This document shows, in pieces, positions 1 through 8,579 of a DNA stretch of 64,000 bases; within the stretch, counting starts at the first letter, position 1; every line of letters begins with the position of its first letter. A program made the translations under genes and the position numbers. This DNA comes from Ramlibacter pallidus (lineage in GTDB: Bacteria > Pseudomonadota > Gammaproteobacteria > Burkholderiales > Burkholderiaceae_C), in the NCBI RefSeq assembly GCF_015070875.1, contig NZ_JADDIV010000005.1, positions 124,001 to 188,000 on the forward strand, given 5' to 3'. The notes under the pieces are model-generated. The model was not told the DNA's origin. It did not search any database and worked only from the letters and a program-made list of their open reading frames with translations.

Positions 1-51
1 CGCGGACGTCCATGCGATAAGCACGGCGCCCCATTACAAAGGAGACGCCCC

Positions 52-1338
52 ATGACTTTCCGCACCCTGGCGCGACGGCTGCGCCCCTGGCTGTTCGCCG
101 CCGGCTTCCTGGCCGCCGTGCCGGCGCTCGTCGCGCAACCGCTGCCCGCCGGCCGCCCGCAGGAACTCGGCTTCAGCCCCGAGCGCCTGGAGCGCCTGGG
201 CCAGTGGATGCAGGGCGAAGTGGCGGCCAGGCGCGTGCCGGGCGCCGTCGTCCTGGTCGTGCGCAAGGGCAAGGTCGCCTACGCCCAGGCTTTCGGCGAG
301 CAGGACCCCGGCACCTCCCGGCCGATGGCGCGCGACAGCCTGTTCCGCATCTACTCGATGACCAAGCCGATCGTCTCGGTGGCGGCCATGATGCTGGTGG
401 AAGAAGGCCGGCTGCAGCTGGAGGCGCCGGTCTCGCGCTACATCCCCAGCTTCGCCAACCTGCGCGTCGGCGTGGAGAAGGTCGATGCCTCCGGGGCGAA
501 GAGCCTCGAGCTCGTGCCCATGCGCCGGCAGATGACCGTGCAGGACCTGCTGCGGCACACCTCCGGCCTCACCTACGGCTTCTTCGGCGATTCCCTGGTG
601 AAGAAGGCCTACCTCGACGCTGGCGTCGGCGCCGGCGACTTCACCAGCGCGGAATTCGTCGAGAAGCTCGCGACCCTGCCGCTGCACTACCAGCCGGGCA
701 GCACGTGGGACTACAGCTATTCCACCGACGTGCTCGGCCGCGTGCTGGAGGTCGCGACCGGCCAGAGCCTCGGTTCGCTGCTGCAGGCGCGCCTGTTCAC
801 GCCGCTGGGCATGAAGGACACCAGCTTCTACGTGCCGGAAGCCGCCCGCCAGGCGCGCATCGCCGAGCCCTTCCCCGAGGACCGCTCGTTCGGCGCCGGC
901 GCCGCCATGGGCGACCCGCGCGTGGTGCAGAAGTTCGAGTCCGGCGGCGGCGGCCTGGTGTCGACGGCGGACGACTATGCGCGCTTCCTGCTGATGCTCT
1001 CCAACGGCGGCGTGCTGGACGGCCGCCGCTACCTGGGCCCGAAGACGCTGGAGTTCATGACCGCCGACCACCTGGGCACGTCCATCGCGACCACCCCGCT
1101 GTACCTGCCGGGGCCCGGCTACGGTTTCGGCCTCGGCTTCGCGGTGCGCAAGGTGAACGGCGAGGCGGCGTACACGAGCCCGGCGGGCGAGTACTACTGG
1201 GGCGGCGCCGGCGGCACCTACATGTGGGTGGACCCGCGGAACAGCATGTTCGTGGTGTTCATGATGCAATCGCCGAAGCAGCGCGTGCCCTACCGCTCGA
1301 TCCTGCGCAACATGGTCTACGCGGCGATGGAGAGGTAG
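52..1338 (+). CDS. Serine hydrolase, beta-lactamase/class C family
   Basis: A 428-residue S12-type serine hydrolase, probably an exported esterase or D-aminopeptidase-like enzyme rather than a true beta-lactamase. An N-terminal signal peptide of about 28 residues ends near ALVAQ. The nucleophile motif SMTK is at residues 102-105 and the second-motif Tyr lies in YSY near residue 221 (YxN is usual). The C-terminal KTG-like motif is replaced by a GGAGG stretch, as in EstB-type esterases. The start is set by AAGGAGA just upstream. The methyltransferase gene begins 5 bases after its stop, so the two may be co-transcribed. The substrate cannot be told from sequence. Confidence 0.85.
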   Translation: MTFRTLARRLRPWLFAAGFLAAVPALVAQPLPAGRPQELGFSPERLERLGQWMQGEVAARRVPGAVVLVVRKGKVAYAQAFGEQDPGTSRPMARDSLFRIYSMTKPIVSVAAMMLVEEGRLQLEAPVSRYIPSFANLRVGVEKVDASGAKSLELVPMRRQMTVQDLLRHTSGLTYGFFGDSLVKKAYLDAGVGAGDFTSAEFVEKLATLPLHYQPGSTWDYSYSTDVLGRVLEVATGQSLGSLLQARLFTPLGMKDTSFYVPEAARQARIAEPFPEDRSFGAGAAMGDPRVVQKFESGGGGLVSTADDYARFLLMLSNGGVLDGRRYLGPKTLEFMTADHLGTSIATTPLYLPGPGYGFGLGFAVRKVNGEAAYTSPAGEYYWGGAGGTYMWVDPRNSMFVVFMMQSPKQRVPYRSILRNMVYAAMER

Positions 1339-1343
1339 CCCGT

Positions 1344-2108
1344 ATGATGCGCGGCGAAGTGAAACCCGCCGCGCGCCAGCTCCCCGAAGTCAATTTCTCC
1401 GACCACGGCGACATCCGCTACCTGCACCTGGGCACGGAGTGGATCCAGGGCTCGATGCGCCTCGACGAGCCGTATGCGATCGAGCTGGAATACGTGCAGC
1501 GGATGATGGCCTGGCTGCTGTTCGTGCAGCCGCAGTCGGTGGCGAAGCGGCACGCCATGCAGATGGGGCTGGGGGCCGCCTCGCTCACCAAGTTCTGCCA
1601 CAGGAAGCTGCGGATGAAGACCACGGCCATCGAGCTGAACCCGCAGGTGGTGGCCGCCTGCCGCATCTGGTTCAAGCTGCCGAAGGACGATGCGCGCCTG
1701 TCGGTGGTGCTGGGCGACGCGGCGGAGGTGGCGGCGCACGCGCACTGGCGCGGGCAGGTCGATGCCCTGCAGGTCGACCTCTACGACCACGAGGCCGCGG
1801 CGCCCGTCCTGGACAGCGAGGACTTCTACCGCGACTGCCGTGGCCTGCTGACGGAAGACGGCTGCATGACGGTGAACCTCTTCGGCCGCTCCTCCAGCTA
1901 CGAGCGCAGCCTCAAGCGCATCCGCGGCGCCTTCGGGGCGGACGCCGTGTGGGCCTTCAAGCCGACGCGCGAGGGCAACACGGTGGTGCTCGCCTTGCGC
2001 GAGCCGGCATGGCCCACGCGCGCGGAGCTGGACGCGCGCGCGGCGGAGATCGAATCGCGCTGGGGACTGCCCGCGAAGAAGTGGCTGCGGGTGTTCCGGC
2101 GGGCGTGA
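1344..2108 (+). CDS. Spermidine-synthase-like methyltransferase-fold protein
   Basis: A 254-residue protein of the polyamine aminopropyltransferase/class I methyltransferase fold. The motif I-like stretch MQMGLGAASL is followed by an acidic strand end (AIELNP), and VDLYDHEAA resembles the spermidine synthase catalytic loop. It is shorter than true spermidine synthase (about 280 residues) and lacks the usual N-terminal beta domain, so the activity is uncertain. Two adjacent ATGs (1344 and 1347) can start it; the first is given. It follows the serine hydrolase with a 5-base gap. Confidence 0.75.
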   Translation: MMRGEVKPAARQLPEVNFSDHGDIRYLHLGTEWIQGSMRLDEPYAIELEYVQRMMAWLLFVQPQSVAKRHAMQMGLGAASLTKFCHRKLRMKTTAIELNPQVVAACRIWFKLPKDDARLSVVLGDAAEVAAHAHWRGQVDALQVDLYDHEAAAPVLDSEDFYRDCRGLLTEDGCMTVNLFGRSSSYERSLKRIRGAFGADAVWAFKPTREGNTVVLALREPAWPTRAELDARAAEIESRWGLPAKKWLRVFRRA

Positions 2109-2139
2109 GCGCCGGGCGGCGAATCGCTACCATGGCGCC

Positions 2140-3930
2140 ATGAGCGCGCAACCCCAACCCAGGATCTCCGCCCGCAGCCGTCCGAGCGGCCCCCTGCACT
2201 GGCAGCACCTCGTCGAGTGGCTCAGCGAGGACGGGGTGATCTCCCCCGAGGAGGCGCGGCGCACCATCGCCCGCTGTTCGCAGGCGGAAAGCGCGCAGAA
2301 CCCGCTGGTGCGGCTGGCCGCCGTGGCGATGGCGCGGGCATCGGACGGCAAGCCGCTGGACATCGAGGCGCTCACGCAATACCTCGCCGGCCGAGCCAAC
2401 CTGGAGTACCTGCGGATCGACCCGCTGCGCGTGGACGTCTCCAAGGTGGCCGACATCATGAGCGCCGGCTATGCCGAGCGGCACAAGGTGCTGCCGGTGC
2501 AGGTGACCGCGACGGAGGTGGTGATCGCCACTGCCGAACCCTTCATCGAGGGCTGGATCGAGGAGGTGCAGCGGCAGGCCCGGCGCAACGTGCGGCGCGT
2601 CGTGTCCAACCCGCAGGACATCCACCGCTATACCGCGGAGTTCTTCGCGCTCGCCAAGTCCGTGCGCAGCGCGCAGAAGGCCGGCGGCAATGCGGGAGCC
2701 GCCAGCTTCGAGCAGCTGGTGGAGCTGGGCAAGAGCAACAAGCAGCTGGACGCCAACGACCAGGGCGTGGTGCAGGTCGTCGACTGGCTCTGGCAGTACG
2801 CCTTCGACCAGCGCGCCAGCGACATCCACCTGGAGCCGCGCCGCGAGCAGGGCGTGATCCGCTTCCGCATCGACGGCGTGCTGCATCCGGTGTACCAGAT
2901 GCCGATGACGGTGCTCAACGCGATGATCGCGCGGGTCAAGCTGCTGGGACGCATGGACGTGGTGGAGAAGCGCCGTCCGCTGGACGGCCGCATCAAGACG
3001 CGCAACCCGCGCGGCGACGAGGTGGAGATGCGCCTGTCCACGCTGCCCACCGCCTTCGGCGAGAAGATGGTGATGCGGATCTTCGATCCGGACACGGCGG
3101 TGAAGGACCTCGACGCCCTCGGCTTCGCGCCGCATGACGCGCAGCGCTGGGAGGCGCTGGTGAAGCGGCCGCACGGCATCCTGCTGGTGACCGGCCCGAC
3201 CGGTTCGGGCAAGACCACGACGCTCTATTCGACGCTGAAGCGGCTGGCGACGGAGGAAGTGAACGTCAGCACCATCGAGGACCCGATCGAGATGATCGAG
3301 CCCTCCTTCAACCAGACGCAGGTGCAGCCGCAGCTGGACCTGGACTTCGCCACGGGGCTGCGGGCGCTGATGCGGCAGGACCCGGACATCATCATGGTCG
3401 GCGAGATCCGCGACCTGCAGACCGCGGAGATGGCGGTGCAGGCGGCCCTCACGGGCCACCTGGTGTTCTCGACGCTGCACACCAACGACGCGCCGTCGGC
3501 CATCTCGCGGCTGATGGAGCTGGGCGTGCCGGCCTACCTCATCAACGCCACCGTCATCGGGGTGCTGGCCCAGCGCCTGGTGCGCACGCTGTGCGCCCAG
3601 TGCCGCGAGCCGGACCAGGAAACGGCCCGGACCGCCCTCGACGAGGTGGTGAAGCCCTGGAAGATCACCGGGACCTGGCAGCCGTACCGGCCGGTCGGCT
3701 GCGAGGACTGCCGCATGACCGGGTTCCGGGGCCGCATGGGCCTGTACGAGCTGCTGGCCGTCACCGAGGACTTCAAGGGGAAGATCGGCGGCGCCCCGGA
3801 CATGGCCGCCATCCGCCGCCAGGCCATCGCCGACGGCATGCGGCCGCTGCGGCTGGCGGGGGCCCTGCGGGTGGCGGAAGGGCTCACGACGGTCGAGGAA
3901 GTCCTGAGCGCGACCCCGCCGCTGGAGTGA
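2140..3930 (+). CDS. GspE/PilB-family secretion ATPase
   Basis: A 596-residue cytoplasmic hexameric ATPase of the type II secretion / type IV pilus assembly family. The N-terminal third (to about residue 180) is a GspE-N/MshE-N type domain. The Walker A motif GPTGSGKT is at 352-359, followed by the Asp box and a Walker B/His box around VGEIRDLQTAEMA and STLHTND. The zinc-binding pair C485-x2-C488 and C521-x2-C524 is intact. All motor motifs are present, so it should be active. No other pilus or secretion gene lies in the flanking sequence, so its partners are encoded elsewhere. Confidence 0.9.
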   Translation: MSAQPQPRISARSRPSGPLHWQHLVEWLSEDGVISPEEARRTIARCSQAESAQNPLVRLAAVAMARASDGKPLDIEALTQYLAGRANLEYLRIDPLRVDVSKVADIMSAGYAERHKVLPVQVTATEVVIATAEPFIEGWIEEVQRQARRNVRRVVSNPQDIHRYTAEFFALAKSVRSAQKAGGNAGAASFEQLVELGKSNKQLDANDQGVVQVVDWLWQYAFDQRASDIHLEPRREQGVIRFRIDGVLHPVYQMPMTVLNAMIARVKLLGRMDVVEKRRPLDGRIKTRNPRGDEVEMRLSTLPTAFGEKMVMRIFDPDTAVKDLDALGFAPHDAQRWEALVKRPHGILLVTGPTGSGKTTTLYSTLKRLATEEVNVSTIEDPIEMIEPSFNQTQVQPQLDLDFATGLRALMRQDPDIIMVGEIRDLQTAEMAVQAALTGHLVFSTLHTNDAPSAISRLMELGVPAYLINATVIGVLAQRLVRTLCAQCREPDQETARTALDEVVKPWKITGTWQPYRPVGCEDCRMTGFRGRMGLYELLAVTEDFKGKIGGAPDMAAIRRQAIADGMRPLRLAGALRVAEGLTTVEEVLSATPPLE

Positions 3931-3939
3931 GCGCACGCG

Positions 3940-3955
3940 CAGGCGGTGTCGCCTG
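3940..3955 (+). terminator. Hairpin after the GspE-like gene, possible terminator
   Basis: A perfect 6-bp stem CAGGCG / CGCCTG with a GTGT tetraloop begins 10 bases after the ATPase stop codon. There is no T-run behind it, so it may be a weak or Rho-assisted terminator separating this gene from tctB, which starts about 100 bases further on. Confidence 0.35.
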
Positions 3956-4057
3956 GGCAACATGCGGGTAACGGGTTGTAGGTGATACCCACATCGGCCC
4001 GAAGTCGGTTTCCCCCCAAAATCCGCCGGTTCAGCAATCCGCTTAGGAGACAACCCC

Positions 4058-4546
4058 ATGAGAATCAAGAGCGAGAAGGACTTCTTCGCTGGCCTCATGT
4101 TCATGGTGGCCGGCATCGCGTTCGCGTGGGGCGCCACCAACTACACCATCGGCGACGCCGCGCGCATGGGTCCGGGCTACTTCCCGCTGATCCTGGGCAT
4201 CCTGCTCGCCCTGGTCGGCCTGTTCGTCACCTTCGAAGCCCTGGTGGTGGAGACGGAAGACGGCGAGAAGGTCGGCAAGTTCGCCTGGAAGCCGCTGTTC
4301 TTCATCATCTTCTCGAACGTCGTGTTCGGCATCTGCATCGGCGGCATCCCCAAGCTGGGCATCCCGGCCCTGGGCCTGATCGTCGGCATCTACGCGCTGA
4401 CCTTCATCGCCAGCCTGGCCGGCGAGGAGCACAAGAACAGGGAAGTGATCGTCCTGGCCACGGTGCTGGCGATCATCAGCTACGTCGCGTTCATCTACCT
4501 GCTGAAGCTGCAGTTCCCCGTGTGGCCCAGCTTCCTGACCCGCTAA
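4058..4546 (+). CDS. tctB: Tripartite tricarboxylate transporter small subunit TctB
   Basis: A 162-residue integral membrane protein with about four hydrophobic segments and the DUF1468/TctB pattern (N-terminal KDFFAGLMFM, then ARMGPGYFP). In TTT systems TctB is the small membrane subunit that works with the large TctA channel and a periplasmic TctC/Bug binding protein to import carboxylates. AGGAGA lies upstream of the ATG. tctA follows after 13 bases, so this is a tctBA operon. No tctC is next to it, which is common in Burkholderiales, where Bug proteins are encoded in many scattered loci. Confidence 0.92.
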   Translation: MRIKSEKDFFAGLMFMVAGIAFAWGATNYTIGDAARMGPGYFPLILGILLALVGLFVTFEALVVETEDGEKVGKFAWKPLFFIIFSNVVFGICIGGIPKLGIPALGLIVGIYALTFIASLAGEEHKNREVIVLATVLAIISYVAFIYLLKLQFPVWPSFLTR

Positions 4547-4559
4547 AGGACGCCTCCCC

Positions 4560-6071
4560 ATGGACCTGATCAGCAACCTTTCGCTGGGTTTCGGCGTCGC
4601 CTTCACGCCGATCAACCTGCTGTACTGCTTCATCGGCTGCGTCCTGGGCACCGCCATCGGCGTGCTGCCCGGCATCGGCCCGGTCGCGACCATCGCGATG
4701 CTGCTGCCCGCCACCTATGCGCTGCCCCCCGTGTCCGCGCTGATCATGCTGGCCGGCATCTACTACGGCGCGGCCTACGGCGGCTCCACCACGGCGATCC
4801 TGGTGAACCTGCCAGGAGAGTCGTCCTCGGTGGTGACGATCATCGACGGCTACCAGATGGCCAGGCAGGGCCGCGCGGGGCCAGCGCTGGCCGCGGCGGG
4901 CATCGGGTCGTTCTTCGCCGGCTGCGTGGCCACGCTGATCCTGGCGGCCTTCGCGGCGCCGCTGACCGAGGTCGCCTTCAAGTTCGGCCCCGCGGAGTAC
5001 TTCTCGCTGATGGTGCTCGGCCTGATCGGCGCCGTGGTGCTGGCCTCCGGCTCGCTGGTCAAGGCGATCGCGATGATCCTGCTGGGCCTGCTGCTGGGCC
5101 TGATCGGCACGGACGTGAACTCGGGCGTCGCGCGCTACTCGTTCGACATCCCGGAACTGACCGACGGCCTCGGCTTCATCGTGATCGCGATGGGCGTGTT
5201 CGGCTACGGCGAGATCATCTCGAACCTCGGCAAGCACGAGAGCGAGCGCCAGGTGTTCACCGCCAACGTGACCGGCCTGTTCCCGACCCGCGACGACTTC
5301 AAGCGCATGGCGCCCGCCATCCTGCGCGGCACGGCGCTCGGTTCGGCGCTGGGCATCCTGCCGGGCGGCGGCGCGCTGCTGTCGGCCTTCGCCGCGTACA
5401 CGATCGAGAAGAAGACCAAGCTGAAGCCGGGCGAAGTGCCTTTCGGCAAGGGCAACATCCGCGGCGTCGCGGCGCCGGAGGCGGCCAACAACGCCGGCTC
5501 GCAGACCTCCTTCATCCCGCTGCTCACGCTGGGCATCCCGCCCAACGCGGTGATGGCGCTGATGGTCGGCGCGATGACGATCCACAACATCCAGCCGGGC
5601 CCGCAGGTGATGACCAGCAACCCGCAGCTGTTCTGGGGCCTGATCGCCTCGATGTGGCTCGGCAACGCGATGCTGATCATCCTGAACCTGCCGCTGATCG
5701 GCATGTGGATCAAGCTGCTGACCGTGCCCTACCGCTGGCTGTTCCCGGCCATCGTGCTGTTCTGCGCCATCGGCGTGTACTCCACGAACAACAACACCTG
5801 GGACATCTGGATGGTCGCCATCTTCGGCGTCGTGGGCTACATCTTCATCAAGCTGGGGTGCGAGCCCGCGCCGCTGCTCCTGGGCTTCATCCTGGGCCCG
5901 ATGATGGAAGAGAACCTGCGGCGCGCGCTGCTGCTGTCGCGCGGCGACTGGAGCGTGCTGGTCACGCGCCCGCTGTCCGCCGGCCTGCTGGCCGCGGCCG
6001 TCCTGCTGGTCATCATCGTGCTGCTGCCCGCGGTGAAGAACAAGCGGGAGGAGGCCTTCGTCGAGGAGTGA
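4560..6071 (+). CDS. tctA: Tripartite tricarboxylate transporter large subunit TctA
   Basis: A 503-residue polytopic protein with about 12 membrane segments and the two TctA signature regions: GVLPGIGPVATIAMLLPATY near residue 38, and GGGALLSAFAAYTIEKK with the later PEAANNAG and GIPPNAVMAL. Length is normal for the family. It is the translocation subunit of a Na+- or proton-coupled carboxylate importer. It is the last gene before a strong terminator at 6099-6122. The substrate cannot be inferred because the binding protein is not adjacent. Confidence 0.95.
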   Translation: MDLISNLSLGFGVAFTPINLLYCFIGCVLGTAIGVLPGIGPVATIAMLLPATYALPPVSALIMLAGIYYGAAYGGSTTAILVNLPGESSSVVTIIDGYQMARQGRAGPALAAAGIGSFFAGCVATLILAAFAAPLTEVAFKFGPAEYFSLMVLGLIGAVVLASGSLVKAIAMILLGLLLGLIGTDVNSGVARYSFDIPELTDGLGFIVIAMGVFGYGEIISNLGKHESERQVFTANVTGLFPTRDDFKRMAPAILRGTALGSALGILPGGGALLSAFAAYTIEKKTKLKPGEVPFGKGNIRGVAAPEAANNAGSQTSFIPLLTLGIPPNAVMALMVGAMTIHNIQPGPQVMTSNPQLFWGLIASMWLGNAMLIILNLPLIGMWIKLLTVPYRWLFPAIVLFCAIGVYSTNNNTWDIWMVAIFGVVGYIFIKLGCEPAPLLLGFILGPMMEENLRRALLLSRGDWSVLVTRPLSAGLLAAAVLLVIIVLLPAVKNKREEAFVEE

Positions 6072-6098
6072 TCCGCGACGGCGGCCCTCGCCAAACGG

Positions 6099-6122
6099 AA
6101 GGCGCCCCGCGGGGCGCCTTTT
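6099..6122 (+). terminator. Rho-independent terminator of tctBA
   Basis: AAGGCGCCCC pairs directly with GGGGCGCCTT around a two-base centre and the downstream arm runs into TTTT. It lies 28 bases after the tctA stop. Confidence 0.85.
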
Positions 6123-6168
6123 GCATGGGGCGGAGACAATCGGCCATGCCTTCCGGTCCCTTCGCCGC

Positions 6169-7065
6169 ATGACGGACGCCGCCTCCGCGCGCCTGCCGGG
6201 GCTCGCCCTCGCACTCGGCGGCGCCATCGCCTTCAGCGGCAAGGCCATCGTCGTCAAGCTGTCGTACCGCTACGGCGTGGACGCGGTCACGCTCATCATG
6301 TACCGCATGCTGTTCGCGCTGCCGCTGTTCGCCGGCATGGCGTGGTGGGCCGGGCGCGGCAAGCCCCCGCTGACGCGCCGGGACTGGGGCGCGGTCATCG
6401 CGCTCGGCTTCTGCGGGTACTACCTCTCCAGCTTCCTCGATTTCGTGGGGCTGCAGTACATCACCGCCTCGCTCGAGCGCCTGATCCTGTACCTCAACCC
6501 GACGATGGTGCTGCTGTTCGGATGGCTGCTGTACGGACGGCGCTGGACCGCGCGGCAGGTCGTCGGCATGGGCATCAGCTACTGCGGCGTGGCGCTGGTG
6601 TTCGGCCAGGAACTGCGCATCGAAGGCGGCAACGTGGCGCTCGGCGCCGCGCTCGTGTTCGCCAGCACGGTGAGCTACGCGCTCTACATGGTCTACAGCG
6701 GTCAGGTGGTGCAGCGCCTGGGCTCGCTGCGGCTGGTGGGGCTGGCGACCTCGGTGGCGTGCGTCTGCTGCATCGCGCAGTTCCTCCTGCTGCGGCCGGT
6801 GGAGGCCGCGCTCGCGGTGGCGCCCGAGGTGGTCTGGCTGTCGATCGCCAACGCCAGCCTGGGCACGGCGGTGCCCGTGCTGCTGGTGATGATGGCGATC
6901 GAACGGATCGGTGCCGCGGCCACCGCGCAGGCCGGGATGGTCGGGCCGATCTCCACCATCCTGCTCGGGATCTGGCTCCTGGGCGAGCCTTTCACGGCCT
7001 GGCTCGCGGCGGGCACGCTTCTGGTGCTGGCGGGGATCTACGTCTTCACCCGCCCGCCGCGCTGA
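6169..7065 (+). CDS. EamA/DMT-family transporter
   Basis: A 298-residue inner-membrane protein of the drug/metabolite transporter superfamily with about ten membrane helices in two EamA repeats (residues about 10-140 and 150-295). The ATG at 6169 begins MTDAASARLPGL; the open frame extends further upstream only into the tctA terminator. Such proteins usually export amino acids, nucleosides or metabolites; the substrate is unknown. The gene converges with the M48 peptidase gene, three bases apart. Confidence 0.85.
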   Translation: MTDAASARLPGLALALGGAIAFSGKAIVVKLSYRYGVDAVTLIMYRMLFALPLFAGMAWWAGRGKPPLTRRDWGAVIALGFCGYYLSSFLDFVGLQYITASLERLILYLNPTMVLLFGWLLYGRRWTARQVVGMGISYCGVALVFGQELRIEGGNVALGAALVFASTVSYALYMVYSGQVVQRLGSLRLVGLATSVACVCCIAQFLLLRPVEAALAVAPEVVWLSIANASLGTAVPVLLVMMAIERIGAAATAQAGMVGPISTILLGIWLLGEPFTAWLAAGTLLVLAGIYVFTRPPR

Positions 7066-7068
7066 ACC

Positions 7069-7968
7069 TCAGCGCGCGCGCAGGCGCGTCGCGATCGGCA
7101 CCGAAGGCTTGCCGGACAGCGCGTCGAGCCGGTTGCCCATCGCCGCCTCCAGCACCTCCAGCCGCTGCTGCGCCGGCGGATGCGTGCTGAGGGTCAGCGT
7201 GAAGAGCGGGTTGTCCGGCGCCGCGGTGCGCAGCTGCTGCAGCACCGAAGGCAGACCGTAGGGGTCGAAGCCGGCGCGCGCCGCCAGCGTCACGCCCTGG
7301 CGGTCGGCATCGTGCTCGTCGGCCCGGTCCAGGCCGCTCGTGTAGAGGTCGCGGCCGAGCGCGAGCATCTGCGCGGAGATGGCGTTGCCCACGATGTTGC
7401 TGCGCACCTGCGAGGCGATCAGCTGGGTCGCGATGCCGGAGCGCGCCTTGGCGGCCAGCGCCTTCAGGTGGTGCCGCGCCGTCACGTGCGTGATCTCGTG
7501 CGCCAGGATGCCGGCGAGCTCCGCTTCGTCCACGCGGTCCACCAGGCCCTTGGTCACGAAGATGTAGCCGCCGGGCGCCGCGAAGGCATTGAAGCCGGCG
7601 TCGTCCAGCACGCCGAAGGTCCAGGGCAGGTGCGGCCGCTCGGATTGCAGCGACAGCCAGCGCCCCAGCCGGTTCACGTAGCGCTGCAGGTTCGCGTCGG
7701 AATGCAGCGGCTTGCTCCCGAGCAGCACCGCGGCCAGCTGCCGGCCGATCTCGATCTCGCGCGGCTCGTCGATGTTGTCCACAGACTGCGCCAGCATCTG
7801 CAGCAGGTCGCCGGCCGCGGCGGCACCGCCTGGTGCCGCCGGCGTGTTGAGGATGTTGCCGGCGCCGGGGATCGGCAGCTGGCGCAGGAGGTCGCCGAAC
7901 TGGGCCTGCGCGGTGCCGGCGAGGCCAGCGAGCAGGGCGGCGGCGAGGAGGCGTTGCAGCGGCTTCAT
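7069..7968 (-). CDS. M48-family metallopeptidase, BepA-like
   Basis: A 299-residue secreted zinc protease. A signal peptide (ending TAQAQ, about residue 22) precedes the M48 domain. The HEITH zinc motif is near residues 154-158 and the third ligand region DEHDADRQG is downstream. It resembles the protease half of BepA/LoiP, periplasmic proteases that clear misassembled outer-membrane proteins, but lacks the TPR half of BepA. Its ATG overlaps the stop codon of the upstream SH3 gene (ATGA), implying translational coupling. Confidence 0.88.
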   Translation of the reverse strand: MKPLQRLLAAALLAGLAGTAQAQFGDLLRQLPIPGAGNILNTPAAPGGAAAAGDLLQMLAQSVDNIDEPREIEIGRQLAAVLLGSKPLHSDANLQRYVNRLGRWLSLQSERPHLPWTFGVLDDAGFNAFAAPGGYIFVTKGLVDRVDEAELAGILAHEITHVTARHHLKALAAKARSGIATQLIASQVRSNIVGNAISAQMLALGRDLYTSGLDRADEHDADRQGVTLAARAGFDPYGLPSVLQQLRTAAPDNPLFTLTLSTHPPAQQRLEVLEAAMGNRLDALSGKPSVPIATRLRAR

Positions 7969-8546
7969 GGCGATTCGGGCTGGCCGGGGTTGCCGGCGGG
8001 GCGGGACGAGGAAGAGGAGGAGGAGGAGGAGGAGGACGAGCGCGCCGGTTCGGGCAGCGGTTCCACGGCGGCCGGGCGCCAGCCCGAACGGCCCGCGAAG
8101 CTGCGCGCGTCGGCCTCGCTCTGGCGCGTGGCTTCCATCCGAGCCACCGCGGAGGCGTCGGGCTGTGCGCGGGCCAGGTCGGCGGCGTCGAGGCCGCGGA
8201 TGCCGGCTGCGGTGGTGCTGGCCTGCGTGGAACGGCCGCCGAAGAGGCCGGTCACGCCACGCAGGGCGTTGCCGGTGGTGCTGCTGGCCGCGGAAGACAC
8301 CGGGCCGACGTCGAAGAGGTGGACCCAGCCGGTGGCGCCGGCTTCGGTGCGCACCCGCACCCAGGGGCCCTGGCGTTCGGCCAGGCGCGTCACGGGCGCC
8401 TGCGCGGGCAGCGATGCGATGGCGCGGCCGCGGTCGCCGGGGGTGTCGCGCAGTTCGACGGCCCGGCGGGTCGCGGCGGCTTCCTGCGCCGAGGCCAGGG
8501 GCGCCAGGGTGGCGGCGAGGAGCGCCGCGAGGACGGTGCGTATCAT
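7965..8546 (-). CDS. Secreted SH3-domain protein with polyserine tract
   Basis: A 193-residue exported protein with a cleavable signal (ends PLASAQ) and a bacterial SH3 domain at about residues 25-85 (VELRDTPGDRG; WVRVRTEAGATGWVHL). The rest is low complexity, including twelve consecutive serines (DNA repeat at 8004-8039) near the C terminus. SH3_3 domains in periplasmic proteins often bind peptidoglycan or partner proteins. Translational coupling to the M48 protease suggests a shared envelope role, for example as adaptor; this is inference. The ATG at 8546 gives a good signal peptide. Confidence 0.75.
   Translation of the reverse strand: MIRTVLAALLAATLAPLASAQEAAATRRAVELRDTPGDRGRAIASLPAQAPVTRLAERQGPWVRVRTEAGATGWVHLFDVGPVSSAASSTTGNALRGVTGLFGGRSTQASTTAAGIRGLDAADLARAQPDASAVARMEATRQSEADARSFAGRSGWRPAAVEPLPEPARSSSSSSSSSSSSRPAGNPGQPESP
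8004..8039. repeat. GGA/TCC trinucleotide microsatellite
   Basis: Twelve trinucleotides, nine of them GGA on the plus strand (seven in an uninterrupted row) and three variants (CGA, AGA, CGA), encode twelve serines in the minus-strand SH3 protein. Slippage here would change the length of the serine tract without a frameshift. Confidence 0.9.
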
Positions 8547-8579
8547 GCGTGGCTCGATTCTTTTTACCGCGGGGATTGT

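Noticed and set aside
8008-8040. The GGA repeat as a phase-variable switch
   Set aside because: The unit is a triplet in frame, so gain or loss changes length and not reading frame; on/off switching is not expected.
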